A stretch of 64,000 bases of DNA, from NCBI GenBank assembly GCA_963775185.1, contig CAVZIE010000006.1, positions 124,001 through 188,000 on the forward strand, written 5' to 3'. Shown here piece after piece: positions 43,938-53,050 of this stretch (positions are counted from its first letter, which is position 1; each line of letters opens with the position of its first letter). Source of the stretch: JAPSGB01 sp963775185. Lineage in GTDB: Bacteria > Myxococcota_A > Polyangia > Polyangiales > Polyangiaceae. The notes beneath the pieces were generated by a model. The model did no database searches and was not told where the DNA came from. It saw nothing but the letters and a program-made list of their open reading frames with translations. A program made the position numbers and the translations under genes.

Positions 43938-44475
43938 CCGATCGAGAGTCTGCCGATCCGGCGCGGTATCCCGCAGCGCGGTCGCCTCGGTGAGTCGGAC
44001 CGTACACCGATCTCAGGCGAAGGTGGCCGAGATTGCACGGCGTGCCGCCGCTCGCTTCCGCGAGCGCCGAGCCGCACTTCACGGACAGCGTGACGAGCGT
44101 CCACGACATCAGCGTGGGCTCCTGCGACTCCACCGTCGCCTTGCACCCGACGCCGCTCCACCAAGGCCCGCCGATGGTGGGGGTCAGGTGGACGCCCGCA
44201 TCGAATGTGGCGCTGCCCGCGTTCTCGTCGAGACCCATGACCTCGACCTGGACCGAGGACAGCGTCGGATCTCCACCGGGAACGGAGCCGGCGACCTCGA
44301 CGCGCTGCGCGTCGCGCGCGTACGCGAATCCGCAACCATAGGTGTTCGACGGGTGTGGTTCTGTTCCTGCGCACTGGACCGCCTCGCGCCTCACGCTACC
44401 GGACACAAGCCGGCGCCCGGCCTCGCCGGGTAGTTCTGTCGGGTCTCGTTGGCGGATCGTGATCTTGTCCGCCAA
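43864..44475 (-). CDS. Hypothetical secreted-type protein, possibly 3' part of a broken gene
   Basis: Family unknown. The 203-residue reading has a plausible globular core (YGCGFAYARDAQRVEVAG, LSSVQVEVMGLDENAGSATF, WWSGVGCKATVE, WTLVTLSVKCGSALAEAS) with spaced cysteines like an extracytoplasmic domain, but no signal peptide. It lies in the same frame as the short lipoprotein 44542-44715, separated only by one TGA at 44542-44544. The two may be one lipoprotein gene interrupted by a stop. The last 50 residues look less protein-like and include a dispersed-repeat copy (43951), so the true end is uncertain. It partly overlaps the end of the convergent broken lipoprotein gene. Confidence 0.45.
   Translation of the reverse strand: MADKITIRQRDPTELPGEAGRRLVSGSVRREAVQCAGTEPHPSNTYGCGFAYARDAQRVEVAGSVPGGDPTLSSVQVEVMGLDENAGSATFDAGVHLTPTIGGPWWSGVGCKATVESQEPTLMSWTLVTLSVKCGSALAEASGGTPCNLGHLRLRSVYGPTHRGDRAAGYRAGSADSRSATCRSAPGAGRCSCRTRCRRRRAA
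43951..43982 (-). repeat. Dispersed palindromic repeat, copy 13 (diverged)
   Basis: TGCCGATCCGGCGCGGTATC followed by CCGCAGCGCGGT. It lies between the convergent broken genes of this zone. The hairpin arms CGCGG and CCGC are partly kept. Confidence 0.55.
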
Positions 44476-44541
44476 GACCCAAAGGTCGTGGCAGCCGCCG
44501 GGGCCCCATCCCCCGCGGCCGACGACTGCGGGATTTGTCGC

Positions 44542-44715
44542 TCAGGAATGGAACCACACCCCGTTCGACCCGTCGGCGGAGTAGCCGCCGTCCGCGGTCA
44601 GCTCGGTGAAGCAGTCGGGAACCTTCTGGTTGGAGTCGCCGGAGCCGGACGAGCCGCCGCACGCCGACATCCAACACGCGGACACCAGGATGAGCACGGT
44701 CGTGCGAAACAACAT
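44542..44715 (-). CDS. Short lipoprotein, or 5' part of an interrupted gene
   Basis: A 57-residue reading with a clear lipoprotein signal (MLFRTTVLILVSACWMSAC, lipobox MSAC), a Gly/Ser linker and a short stretch with one further Cys, ending at TGA after SNGVWFHS. Open coding continues in the same frame after the TGA for over 200 codons. A nonsense mutation or a sequencing error splitting one lipoprotein gene is therefore as likely as a genuine 57-residue protein. No selenocysteine signal is claimed. Confidence 0.5.
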   Translation of the reverse strand: MLFRTTVLILVSACWMSACGGSSGSGDSNQKVPDCFTELTADGGYSADGSNGVWFHS

Positions 44716-44775
44716 CGATATTCCGGAGCCACGATATCGAGCCGGCACGCGACCCGCAACGATGCAGCCACGGCA

Positions 44776-44805
44776 GCGCGGGATTCCGCGCCGGAGCGGC
44801 ACCCC

Positions 44806-44806
<1 letters not shown>
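44776..44806 (+). repeat. Dispersed palindromic repeat, copy 14 (intergenic, touching a stop codon)
   Basis: GCGCGGGATTCCGCGCCGGA followed by GCGGCACCCCT. Its end touches the stop codon of the aldehyde dehydrogenase gene, so it could act as part of its 3' hairpin. Confidence 0.8.
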
Positions 44807-46407
<1,601 letters not shown>

Positions 46408-46615
46408 GGCGCGGAATCTCCCGCTTCGGCGCTGCACGCGCAACGGTGCGCGACGAGGGCGGCCAATCGGCGCACAATTTTCGTCAAGCAACCCGGAAAT
46501 TCCCTCCGCACGCCGCCTGCACAGCTGTTCAACGCCCGATGCCGCCTCCGCCGTTCACGAGCGCGACCCGGGCGCCTGCGCTGGGCGGCGAGCGCCGCGT
46601 GGTAGAATCCAGCAA

Positions 46616-47193
46616 ATGCGTTCCGACGATCCATCGTCGCGCAGGGCGACGTCCGGCGATCTTCTCGCAGTCTCCGGCTATCGCGCGGCCGAGATCGTCG
46701 GCGGCGAGCCCGTCGACAAGGCGGCGCCGACGTTCGATCCGGCGCGGCGCAGTCCGGCCTGAGCGGCGCGCTGCTCGGCTTCCGCGGTGGAGCCGGCGGT
46801 CCGCAAGGTCCCGGCGGCTGGTGGATCGCGAGCGAGGTCGACGTCCAATACGAGAGCGACGAGATCTACCGTCACGACCTGGTCGGATGGCGACGCGAGC
46901 GCGTCCGAGCGCGACCGACCGAACGCCCCGTCTGCGTCCGACCGGACTGGGTCTGCGAGATCCTGTCGCCATCGAACGCCTCCACCGACACGGTGAAGAA
47001 GCTCCGGGTGCTGCAGAAGCACGCTGTGCCTCACTATTGGTTGCTTGACCCCCAGGCGGGCACGTTGCGCGTCCTCAGATGGACGCCCGACGGCTATCTC
47101 GAGGCGCTCGGCGCGACCGCCGACGAGCACGTGCGCGCCGAACCCTTCGACGCCATCGAGCTCGACCTGGCCCAGGTGCTCGACCGCGAGTAG
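46616..47193 (+). pseudogene. Uma2-family nuclease-like gene, frameshifted
   Basis: Uma2 proteins have a PD-(D/E)XK nuclease fold and are abundant in cyanobacteria and myxobacteria with unknown function. ATG 46616 opens the N-terminal part (SGDLLAVSGYRAAEIVGGEP). Near 46745 the frame moves (two extra bases or one missing) and the rest continues in another frame: GALLGFRGGAGGPQGPGGWW, RPDWVCEILSPSNAS, HAVPHYWLLDP and LDLAQVLDRE. EILSPSN with the preceding Asp belongs to the nuclease core, so catalytic residues are kept. About 30 residues usually present after EIVGGE are missing or altered. It lies in the disturbed zone with an IS fragment, so true decay is likely. Confidence 0.8.
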
Positions 47194-47241
47194 GCGAGGC
47201 CCGGCCAGTTCACCGCCGTGGCGCGGTGTGCGGGCTGAGGC

Positions 47242-47252
47242 ATCCCCTCATT
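47242..47252 (+). repeat. Putative IS terminal sequence ATCCCCTCATT
   Basis: It lies 50 bases beyond the 3' end of the transposase fragment and points inward to it. The same 11 bases, in the same inward orientation, form both ends of the 309-bp element at 53051-53359. Confidence 0.5.
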
Positions 47253-47302
47253 CCGAGGCCTCCGGCATCGGGCCGGTTTGAGCGAAGAACAGGCTGAAGA
47301 AC

Positions 47303-47536
47303 TCATGCTCGCGCACGATTCGAATCGAAGGCGGTCATCAGGCGTTCGCACCAATCGTCGCGCATGTCCGGCAGGCACCCGTACCAGTAGCGGCCTTGCC
47401 GGTAGAGCGAGTGCGTCCGCTTCTTGACGGTGTTGACCTTGAGATAGGCGTCGAGTCCCGATTCTTCGCTGGCGGCACCGAGCAACGTCAGCAACGTGTG
47501 CGCGACGGCGACCAGGAAGAGGAGACGGTCGCGACG
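47303..47536 (-). pseudogene. IS4-like transposase, C-terminal fragment
   Basis: About 78 residues are left. The stretch RRDRLLFLVAVAHTLLTLLG, then DAYLKVNTVKKRTHSLYRQG and CLPDMRDDWCERLM, matches the C-terminal end of IS4-group transposases (typically LLTLLGAAGE...LKANT.K.RTHSLFRQG). The DDE catalytic residues lie upstream and are missing. The remaining gene is cut off at its N-terminal side, where a dispersed-repeat copy (47544-47564) begins. It is evidence of a past insertion in the zone between the two lysine-catabolism candidates. Confidence 0.75.
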
Positions 47537-47543
47537 CCCCGCC

Positions 47544-47564
47544 CGAGATTCCGCGCGGGACCAC
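47544..47564 (+). repeat. Dispersed palindromic repeat, copy 15 (diverged)
   Basis: GAGATTCCGCGCGGGACCAC followed by C. It sits exactly at the broken N-terminal edge of the transposase fragment. Confidence 0.55.
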
Positions 47565-47637
47565 CAAACTTCCAATCATCTTGTCGGAAGCTCGTTCCAC
47601 GCTCGGCGCCGTGACCGCGCCATGATAGAACCCGCGC

Positions 47638-48798
47638 ATGCGTGCGGTCGTTCTCGGTGCGGGCAGGATGGGACGGGCGGCGGCGTGGGATCTCGCGCGC
47701 CAGCCGGGGATGGAGCGCGTCACGCTCGCCGATCGCGACGCGGCGGCGCTCGAGCACGCCGCCGACGAGCTCGCGCGCTTGCTCGCGCAGCTCGACAAGC
47801 CCGCGGCCATCGCCACCGAGCGCGTGGATCTCGACAACACCGCGGCCTTGCCCGCGCTGCTCGCGCCGCACGACGTAGCGCTGTCCTCCGCGGACTACCG
47901 CTTCAACGAGACGCTGACGCGCGCGGCCATCGCCGCCAAGACGCACCTGTGCGATCTCGGCGGCAACCTGTTCGTCGTGGAGCGCCAGCTCGCCCTGGAC
48001 GAGACCGCGCGCCAGGAGAACGTCACCATCATCCCCGACTGCGGCCTCGCGCCGGGCATGGCCGGGCTGCTGGCCGCGCTCGGCGTGGCACGGCTCGACA
48101 GCGCCGACAGCGTGAAGATCCGCGTCGGCGGCTTGCCCGCGCATCCCGTGCCGCCGCTGAACTACAAGCTGGTGTTCAGTGTCCGCGGCCTGACCAACGA
48201 GTACCTGGAGCCGGCGGAGGTCCTGAAAGACGGCAAGCTCGCGCGGGTGCCGTCGCTGGCCGAGCCGGAGTCGATCGAATTTCCGCATCCGTTCGGCACA
48301 CTGGAGGCGTTCAACACCAGCGGCGGCTCGTCGACCCTGCCCCACACCCTCGCCGGCAAGATCAAGGATCTCGACTACAAGACGATCCGCTACCCCGGGC
48401 ACATGGCGGTGTTCGCCGGCATGCAGGCGCTCGGCTTGTTCGGCGAGCAGCCGGTCGGCGCGATCGTGCCGCGCGTGTTCACGGAGCAGATGCTCGAACA
48501 CACGCTTCAAGACGACGACACGGACGTGGTGCTGCTGCGCGTGACCGTCGCAGGCAAGAACGGCGACGAGGCCGGGCGCCTGGTGTTCGAGATCATCGAT
48601 CGTCACGACGCCGCCACGGGCCACTCGGCGATGGCGCGCACCACGGCCTATCCCGCGGCGGTGGTCGCGTACATGCTGGCCACCGGCGCGATCACGAAGC
48701 GCGGCGTACTGCCCGGCGAGCTCGCCGTGCCGCTCGACGACTTCGCCGCCGCGGTCCGCGCGCGCGGCATCGACGTGCAGGAGCGATGGGAGCGCTAG
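47638..48798 (+). CDS. Saccharopine dehydrogenase-family protein, lysine 6-dehydrogenase-like
   Basis: A 386-residue cytoplasmic oxidoreductase. The N-terminal NAD-binding motif is VLGAGRMGRAAAWDLA. The middle (HLCDLGGN, TIIPDCGLAPGMAGLLAA, VGGLPAHPVPPLNYKLVFSV, EAFNTSGGSSTL, LDYKTIRYPGHM) closely follows L-lysine 6-dehydrogenases, which deaminate lysine at the 6 position to aminoadipate semialdehyde with NAD+. Saccharopine-forming relatives are longer or lack this combination. The ALDH gene at 44.8 kb could take the product to aminoadipate. The ATG starts 100 bases after the transposase fragment. Its last 13 bases overlap the FGE-like gene start. Confidence 0.85.
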   Translation: MRAVVLGAGRMGRAAAWDLARQPGMERVTLADRDAAALEHAADELARLLAQLDKPAAIATERVDLDNTAALPALLAPHDVALSSADYRFNETLTRAAIAAKTHLCDLGGNLFVVERQLALDETARQENVTIIPDCGLAPGMAGLLAALGVARLDSADSVKIRVGGLPAHPVPPLNYKLVFSVRGLTNEYLEPAEVLKDGKLARVPSLAEPESIEFPHPFGTLEAFNTSGGSSTLPHTLAGKIKDLDYKTIRYPGHMAVFAGMQALGLFGEQPVGAIVPRVFTEQMLEHTLQDDDTDVVLLRVTVAGKNGDEAGRLVFEIIDRHDAATGHSAMARTTAYPAAVVAYMLATGAITKRGVLPGELAVPLDDFAAAVRARGIDVQERWER

Positions 48799-49673
48799 CG
48801 CGACTCCTGCCCGCGGCGCTTGTCGTCGCGTGCAGCGCCGCGCCCGCGCCGGCGCCCAGCGCCCCCGCGCCGGCGCGACGCGTCGCGGCTGGGAGCGCAC
48901 CGCCCGTGGTCCGCGCCGGACCGGCAGCCCCTCCCCCGACACAATCCGCTGCGCCTGCCGTCGCCAGTGCGCCGCCCACTTGCCCCGAGGGCATGGCGCT
49001 GGTGCATCGCGTGCAGGGTCCGTACTGCATCGACAAGTGGGAGGCGGCGATCGTAACGGTGCAGCCCGACGGATCGACCAAGCCGTGGCCGCCGAATCAT
49101 CGCGTGGACGGCATGGAGAGCCAGATCCGCGCGGTGACGCGCCCGGGCAAGAAGCCGCAGGGCTACATCAGCGGCGCCCAGGCCGCGGTCGCGTGCGAGC
49201 ACGCGGGCAAGCACCTGTGCGAGATCGACGAGTGGGTGCTGGCGTGTCGCGGGCCCAAGCTGACGACATATCCGTATGGAAACGTCCGCAAGCCCAACGT
49301 GTGCAACGACCGCTACAAGAAGCTCGACAACCACCCGGTGATGCGGTTGTTCAAGAAGTACGCGCCGCCGGGCACGGATCCGTCGCGCATGTGGTGGCCG
49401 GAGTGGATGAACGATCCGCGGCTGTTCGATCTGGATCACAGCGTCGCGCCCGCCGGCGCCTTCAAGGGCTGCACCAACGGCTACGGCGTGTACGACATGG
49501 TCGGCAACCTGCACGAGTGGGTGAACGACGCCGACGGCACGTTCTTCGGGGGGTTTCTGATGGACACGTTCCAGAACGGCGAGGGCTGCGAGTACCGGAC
49601 AGTGGCTCATCCGTTCGACTATCACGACTACTCGACGGGCTTCCGCTGCTGCGCCGACGCGAAGGAGCCGTGA
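48786..49673 (+). CDS. Lipoprotein with FGE-sulfatase (SUMF1/EgtB) fold
   Basis: A 295-residue exported protein. The signal peptide ends in lipobox VVAC and is followed by an Ala/Pro linker of about 45 residues. The domain shows CPEGMALVHRVQGPYCIDKW, GAQAAVACEHAGKHLCEIDEW, YGVYDMVGNLHEWVNDADG and the C-terminal STGFRCCADA. The motif order is that of the FGE family, but the catalytic Cys pair of true formylglycine enzymes cannot be confirmed. It overlaps the end of the dehydrogenase gene by 13 bases. A dispersed-repeat copy in the linker is translated as VVRAGPAAPP. A paralogue lies at 11.8 kb. Confidence 0.85.
   Translation: MGALARLLPAALVVACSAAPAPAPSAPAPARRVAAGSAPPVVRAGPAAPPPTQSAAPAVASAPPTCPEGMALVHRVQGPYCIDKWEAAIVTVQPDGSTKPWPPNHRVDGMESQIRAVTRPGKKPQGYISGAQAAVACEHAGKHLCEIDEWVLACRGPKLTTYPYGNVRKPNVCNDRYKKLDNHPVMRLFKKYAPPGTDPSRMWWPEWMNDPRLFDLDHSVAPAGAFKGCTNGYGVYDMVGNLHEWVNDADGTFFGGFLMDTFQNGEGCEYRTVAHPFDYHDYSTGFRCCADAKEP
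48908..48931 (+). repeat. Dispersed palindromic repeat, copy 16 (in CDS)
   Basis: GGTCCGCGCCGGACCGGCAG followed by CCCC. It is one base shorter than the core and is translated as VRAGPAAP in the FGE-like lipoprotein linker. Confidence 0.8.
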
Positions 49674-49674
49674 G

Positions 49675-50133
49675 GTGGCGGACCAGGAGCTGCCGGACAA
49701 CGAGGACATCGAGGCGCTCCACGCTCCGCTGCTCTCGAAGGTCGCGGGCGCGGCGCTGGCGCTGGCCGGCATCTTCACGCTCGTGCTCGGGCTGCAGACC
49801 TGGGCGGTGCTGTACATGAACGGCTGGCTGATCGCGGTGCCGATCGTGATGCTGGTCTTCGGGGCCGCGCTGGCGGTGTGCGGCTGGAAGACGGCGACAC
49901 TGCGGGGCTGGGCCGCCATCGCAGGAACCGTCATTGGCGGCCTGTACGCGCTCGTGGAGCTCGGCTGGGCGATCTACAGCATCAGCCACGGGCTGATCTC
50001 GTTGCTCGCGCTCGGCGTGATCCCGCTCGCCGCGGGCGCTGCGATCCTGTCCGGCTTCGCGATTCCGGCCGGGCTCCGCGCGGACCAGGCGCGCTTCCGC
50101 CTGGGCGAACAAGGCTGGAAGATGGGTTTCTGA
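49675..50133 (+). CDS. Small four-helix membrane protein
   Basis: A 152-residue protein of unknown family with four predicted TM helices (about 24-44, 50-70, 77-97, 104-130) after an acidic cytoplasmic N-terminus. The GTG start follows the previous stop by one base, so it is cotranscribed with the FGE-like lipoprotein gene. No catalytic motif is visible. The helices are rich in Gly, Ala and Leu. Confidence 0.75.
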   Translation: MADQELPDNEDIEALHAPLLSKVAGAALALAGIFTLVLGLQTWAVLYMNGWLIAVPIVMLVFGAALAVCGWKTATLRGWAAIAGTVIGGLYALVELGWAIYSISHGLISLLALGVIPLAAGAAILSGFAIPAGLRADQARFRLGEQGWKMGF

Positions 50134-50201
50134 GCCGCGCTAATCGAACCCCAGGTTCGCCACGACCTTGCTCAGCTACGGGCTGCTGGGCGCCCGTAAA
50201 G

Positions 50202-51131
50202 TCACGGCGCCGGCGTCGTCAGATTCACGTCCAGCGCCGGCGCGCCGACCAGCTCGAAGGTCGCCGACGCCAGGGCGACCTTTCCGTCGCTCGCGGCGAC
50301 CGCGTCCAGGATGGCGGAAAACAGCCGATCTTGCGTGATACGACGCGCCGTGAACGGCACCACGTAGCGCAGCGTGAATTCGACCCAGTTGTCGTTGGCG
50401 ACCAGCGTGATGAGCGGCTCCGTCTGGGCCGGCTCGAGGCGATAGCGGCCGGTGATGCGCTTCCACGTCTCCCGCGCTTCGGCGACGAACTCACCGCACA
50501 CGGAATCCGTCGCCTGCGCCAGAAGCTGCCGCGCCAGGCGCACGTCGCTGCCGTAGCGGATCGGCACGCGGACCTCGTCCCACAGAAACGAAAAATCGGC
50601 CGAGTAGTTGAAGACGGAATCGGAGAACACGCGACTGTTCGAGACGCGCACGATGCGCCCCGTGTACAGATCGCCAGCGACCCACCCGCCGACCTCCATC
50701 AGCGTGGTCTTCAGCAGGCCGATGTCGATCACGTCGCCGCGGACGTCGCCGATCTGGATGCGGTCCCCGACACTGAACATCCGCCCAAAGCTGATCGCCA
50801 CGCGCGCGCCGAGGCTGGAGATCGCCTCTTTCAGCGCGTACGCCACCGCCACACCGGCCACACCGACGGACAGGGCGAACCCCTGCAGTCGGTCGCTGAA
50901 CGCGGCCACGACGAACAGCAGCGCGACCACCCAGCCCACGGTGCCCACCAGCTTCCGGGCGCGGTAGCGCAGCGAAGGATCCTCGATGCGGGCCCTGATC
51001 GCGCGCCGCGCCAGGTAGACGGCGGTCAAGACCACCGCCGCGACCACGACCGCGCTCACCAGGCGCCCAGCCATGTCCACCGACAGCCACGGAATCGCCT
51101 TGCCAAGCCACCGCGCGATTGATCCGCTCAC
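50202..51131 (-). CDS. MscS-type mechanosensitive channel
   Basis: A 309-residue small-conductance channel. Three TM helices are visible, the third being GFALSVGVAGVAVAYALKEAI, which lines the pore and has the small-residue packing of MscS. The cytoplasmic beta domain follows: FSVGDRIQIGDVRGDVIDIG and RIVRVSNSRVF. A C-terminal alpha/beta region runs to residue 309 (VEFTLRYVVPFTARRI). It would open under osmotic downshock to release solutes. The GTG start at 51131 was chosen before the first hydrophobic segment. It is divergent from the next gene with an 80-base spacer. Confidence 0.9.
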   Translation of the reverse strand: MSGSIARWLGKAIPWLSVDMAGRLVSAVVVAAVVLTAVYLARRAIRARIEDPSLRYRARKLVGTVGWVVALLFVVAAFSDRLQGFALSVGVAGVAVAYALKEAISSLGARVAISFGRMFSVGDRIQIGDVRGDVIDIGLLKTTLMEVGGWVAGDLYTGRIVRVSNSRVFSDSVFNYSADFSFLWDEVRVPIRYGSDVRLARQLLAQATDSVCGEFVAEARETWKRITGRYRLEPAQTEPLITLVANDNWVEFTLRYVVPFTARRITQDRLFSAILDAVAASDGKVALASATFELVGAPALDVNLTTPAP

Positions 51132-51214
51132 GCCTCGAACATGGGTCCGGGGGCGCCTCGGGACAACGATCGCCGGCCGGGCGCGTGATCGTCTATGATC
51201 AAGAGTTGGGGCCC

Positions 51215-51775
51215 ATGTCCGCACCCAGCCAGGAGACTCCCCGGGCGCGCGGACCGTTCCTTGCCCAGCTCGGAACGGCGCTGGACAAGCATGGACAGCT
51301 GGCGCACGTGAAGCGCCGCCTGAGCCGCGCGGCGGCAGGCGCGCTGGCCTCGCCGGATCCCGACGCCTGGGTCGACGAGAGCGTGGTCGTCGAGATCCTG
51401 GAGACCGCGCACGCGGTGGTCGGCGACGACGAGCGGTGGCACGCCATGCTGCGCGAGGAGAGCGCCGGCGCGATCCAGCGCTTCTACCGGCTGTTCCTAC
51501 GCCACGCGACGCCGAACATGTTGTTCCTCGCGCTGCCCCGGATGTGGACGATGACGCACAGCACGGGCTCGATCGCGGTGCGCTGGCACGCGGGTCACTC
51601 CGGCTTGGTCGTCGAGTACAAGGACCACCCGCCGATGGCGTCACCGGTCTATCGAGACCTCACCGTCGCCGTGCTCGAGGCCTTGCTCGCGCTGAACCGC
51701 ACGCGGGCGAGCGTCTCGCCGCGGGACGCCGCGCGCGGGGACTCCTCGTTCGAGGTCGAGGTGCGCCTGCTGTAA
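51215..51775 (+). CDS. Hypothetical protein
   Basis: A 186-residue soluble protein with no signal peptide. The middle (AHAVVGDDERWHAMLREESA, FLALPRMWTMTHSTGSIAV) and the closing SPVYRDLTVAVLEALLAL resemble in outline the small myxobacterial paralogue families with a helical front and a beta C-terminus. I cannot place it in a named family. ATG 51215 is preferred; GTG 51185 is possible. A stem with arms CTGCAT and ATGCAG lies downstream, about 51798-51821, which could be a weak terminator. Confidence 0.6.
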   Translation: MSAPSQETPRARGPFLAQLGTALDKHGQLAHVKRRLSRAAAGALASPDPDAWVDESVVVEILETAHAVVGDDERWHAMLREESAGAIQRFYRLFLRHATPNMLFLALPRMWTMTHSTGSIAVRWHAGHSGLVVEYKDHPPMASPVYRDLTVAVLEALLALNRTRASVSPRDAARGDSSFEVEVRLL

Positions 51776-52055
51776 GCAGGCCGGCCGGTTTCACAACTGC
51801 ATCGCAGATCTGGAATGCAGCTGGCCGGTCGTGGCCCGGCCCGACGCGATCCCGCGCACTTGGACCCTGCCTGTGCTTGGCACGGCACCTGCTGGGCACC
51901 GGGATTACGTGGCTGCCTTCGATGACAACTCGCGACGCGAAGATCTTCCCGACTTCGATCGCTGTTCGAGTCCGATCTCGGGCGCCAGCGCCAAGGCGCT
52001 TGGGGAGCGCCGGCGCGATTCCGGAGAGATTCCCGCACAACGACCTCCCCGAACG

Positions 52056-52439
52056 ATGGCCCGACGCCGAATCCTTGTCGCTGATCGAGACCCTTCCGTG
52101 CGCGAGCGACTCCGCCCGGTGCTGCGGCGCCTCGACGCCGACATCGCCGAAGCCGACACCGGGGATCGCCTCGAGCATCTCCTGCGGCACGAGGGCCCGT
52201 TCGACCTGGTCGTCGCCAACGCCCAGCTCCCGTCGCTGAGCGGCTTGCAGGTGCTCGCCCGCTCGCGCAGCGACGGCATCCAGACGCCGTTCATCGTCGT
52301 CACGTCCGTCCACGGCCTGCTGCTGCGCATCTTCGTCAGCGACACCACCGGTACCGTGCTGTCGAGCCGTGTCGTCGATCCGGACAACCTGGCCGTGCTC
52401 GCCGAAAACCTGATGAAGCAGCGCGTAGAAGCGGGCTGA
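52056..52439 (+). CDS. Stand-alone receiver-like protein without the phospho-acceptor Asp
   Basis: A 127-residue single-domain protein with the response-regulator fold pattern. RRILVADRDPSVRERLRPVL gives strand 1 with acidic residues, FDLVVANAQLPSLSGLQVLA strand 3, and PFIVVTSVHG strand 4 with a Thr. At the phospho-acceptor position Asn (VVANAQLP) replaces Asp, and the conserved Lys near the end is not visible (SSRVVDPDN). It therefore looks like a pseudo-receiver that works by protein contact, not phosphorylation. No kinase gene adjoins it. ATG 52056 was chosen from the fold start. Confidence 0.72.
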   Translation: MARRRILVADRDPSVRERLRPVLRRLDADIAEADTGDRLEHLLRHEGPFDLVVANAQLPSLSGLQVLARSRSDGIQTPFIVVTSVHGLLLRIFVSDTTGTVLSSRVVDPDNLAVLAENLMKQRVEAG

Positions 52440-52450
52440 GCTTCCGGGTT

Positions 52451-52478
52451 TGCCGGTGCGGCGCGGAACCGCGCGGCG
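52451..52478 (-). repeat. Dispersed palindromic repeat, copy 17 (intergenic)
   Basis: TGCCGGTGCGGCGCGGAACC followed by GCGCGGCG. It contains the hairpin GCGCGG-AA-CCGCGC between two convergent gene ends, where it could serve as a transcription stop. Confidence 0.85.
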
Positions 52479-52493
52479 ACAGAGCGACCGATC

Positions 52494-52997
52494 TCACAGC
52501 GCCGTGATGCAGTCGGCAATCGCGTCGCACGACTTCGCCAGGCACGTCGCGATCTGCTGCCGGCCCAGTGCCGTCATCGTCGTCACGTCCCCGCAGATGT
52601 CGTCGGCGAAGCTGCCGTCGCACGCCGTTCTTCGATCGAGGCACTGCTGCCGTGCCGGATCCTGCTGCCACGCGGGCGCGACTTGATTGGCCGCATCCAG
52701 CACGCAGGCATCGGCGTTCTTCGAGCAATCAGCACTGTTCATGCATGCCGTGTAGGCCACGATGAAGTCGTGCCGGACCAGCTCCGGGCTGAAGTTGAAG
52801 CAGTTCGTCACGCACGAGCTGCTGCCGGTCTGGCACGCCTGCTCGTGGTTGCACAGCGCCGTGCACGCCGCTTGCACGTCCGAAGGCGTCGCGGCCGCGC
52901 CGCCAGCGTTGCTGCCGCTACCCGACGAGCTGCTGCCGCACCCTGCGAGCAGCGCCGCCGCCAACAGCGCGCCCCGGAAAACGTGACTCCGTGTCAT
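52494..52997 (-). CDS. Cys-rich lipoprotein
   Basis: A 167-residue exported protein. The signal peptide ends in lipobox LAGC and is followed by a Ser/Gly linker. The domain has 12 further cysteines in a pattern like C-x3-C-x5-C (CTALCNHEQAC, CVTNC, CMNSADC, CLAKSCDAIADC), reminiscent of myxobacterial lipoproteins built from Cys-rich repeats. No function is known. It is similar in style to the lipoproteins at 1.95 kb and 43 kb, but I see no close sequence identity. Confidence 0.75.
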   Translation of the reverse strand: MTRSHVFRGALLAAALLAGCGSSSSGSGSNAGGAAATPSDVQAACTALCNHEQACQTGSSSCVTNCFNFSPELVRHDFIVAYTACMNSADCSKNADACVLDAANQVAPAWQQDPARQQCLDRRTACDGSFADDICGDVTTMTALGRQQIATCLAKSCDAIADCITAL

Positions 52998-53050
52998 GCG
53001 CCCACGCTATCCGAGACGGCTCGCCGTGTCCTCCCTGGGCGGACGCTGGG

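Noticed and set aside
44542..44544. In-frame TGA between lipoprotein signal and further coding as a selenocysteine codon.
   Set aside because: No Sec family similarity and no clear SECIS-like hairpin was seen; a nonsense mutation or sequencing error is simpler.
46410..46600. A sigma70-like promoter (TTGACG) on the minus strand before the aldehyde dehydrogenase.
   Set aside because: No acceptable -10 box at 16-18 bases; a single -35-like hexamer in GC-rich DNA is not enough.
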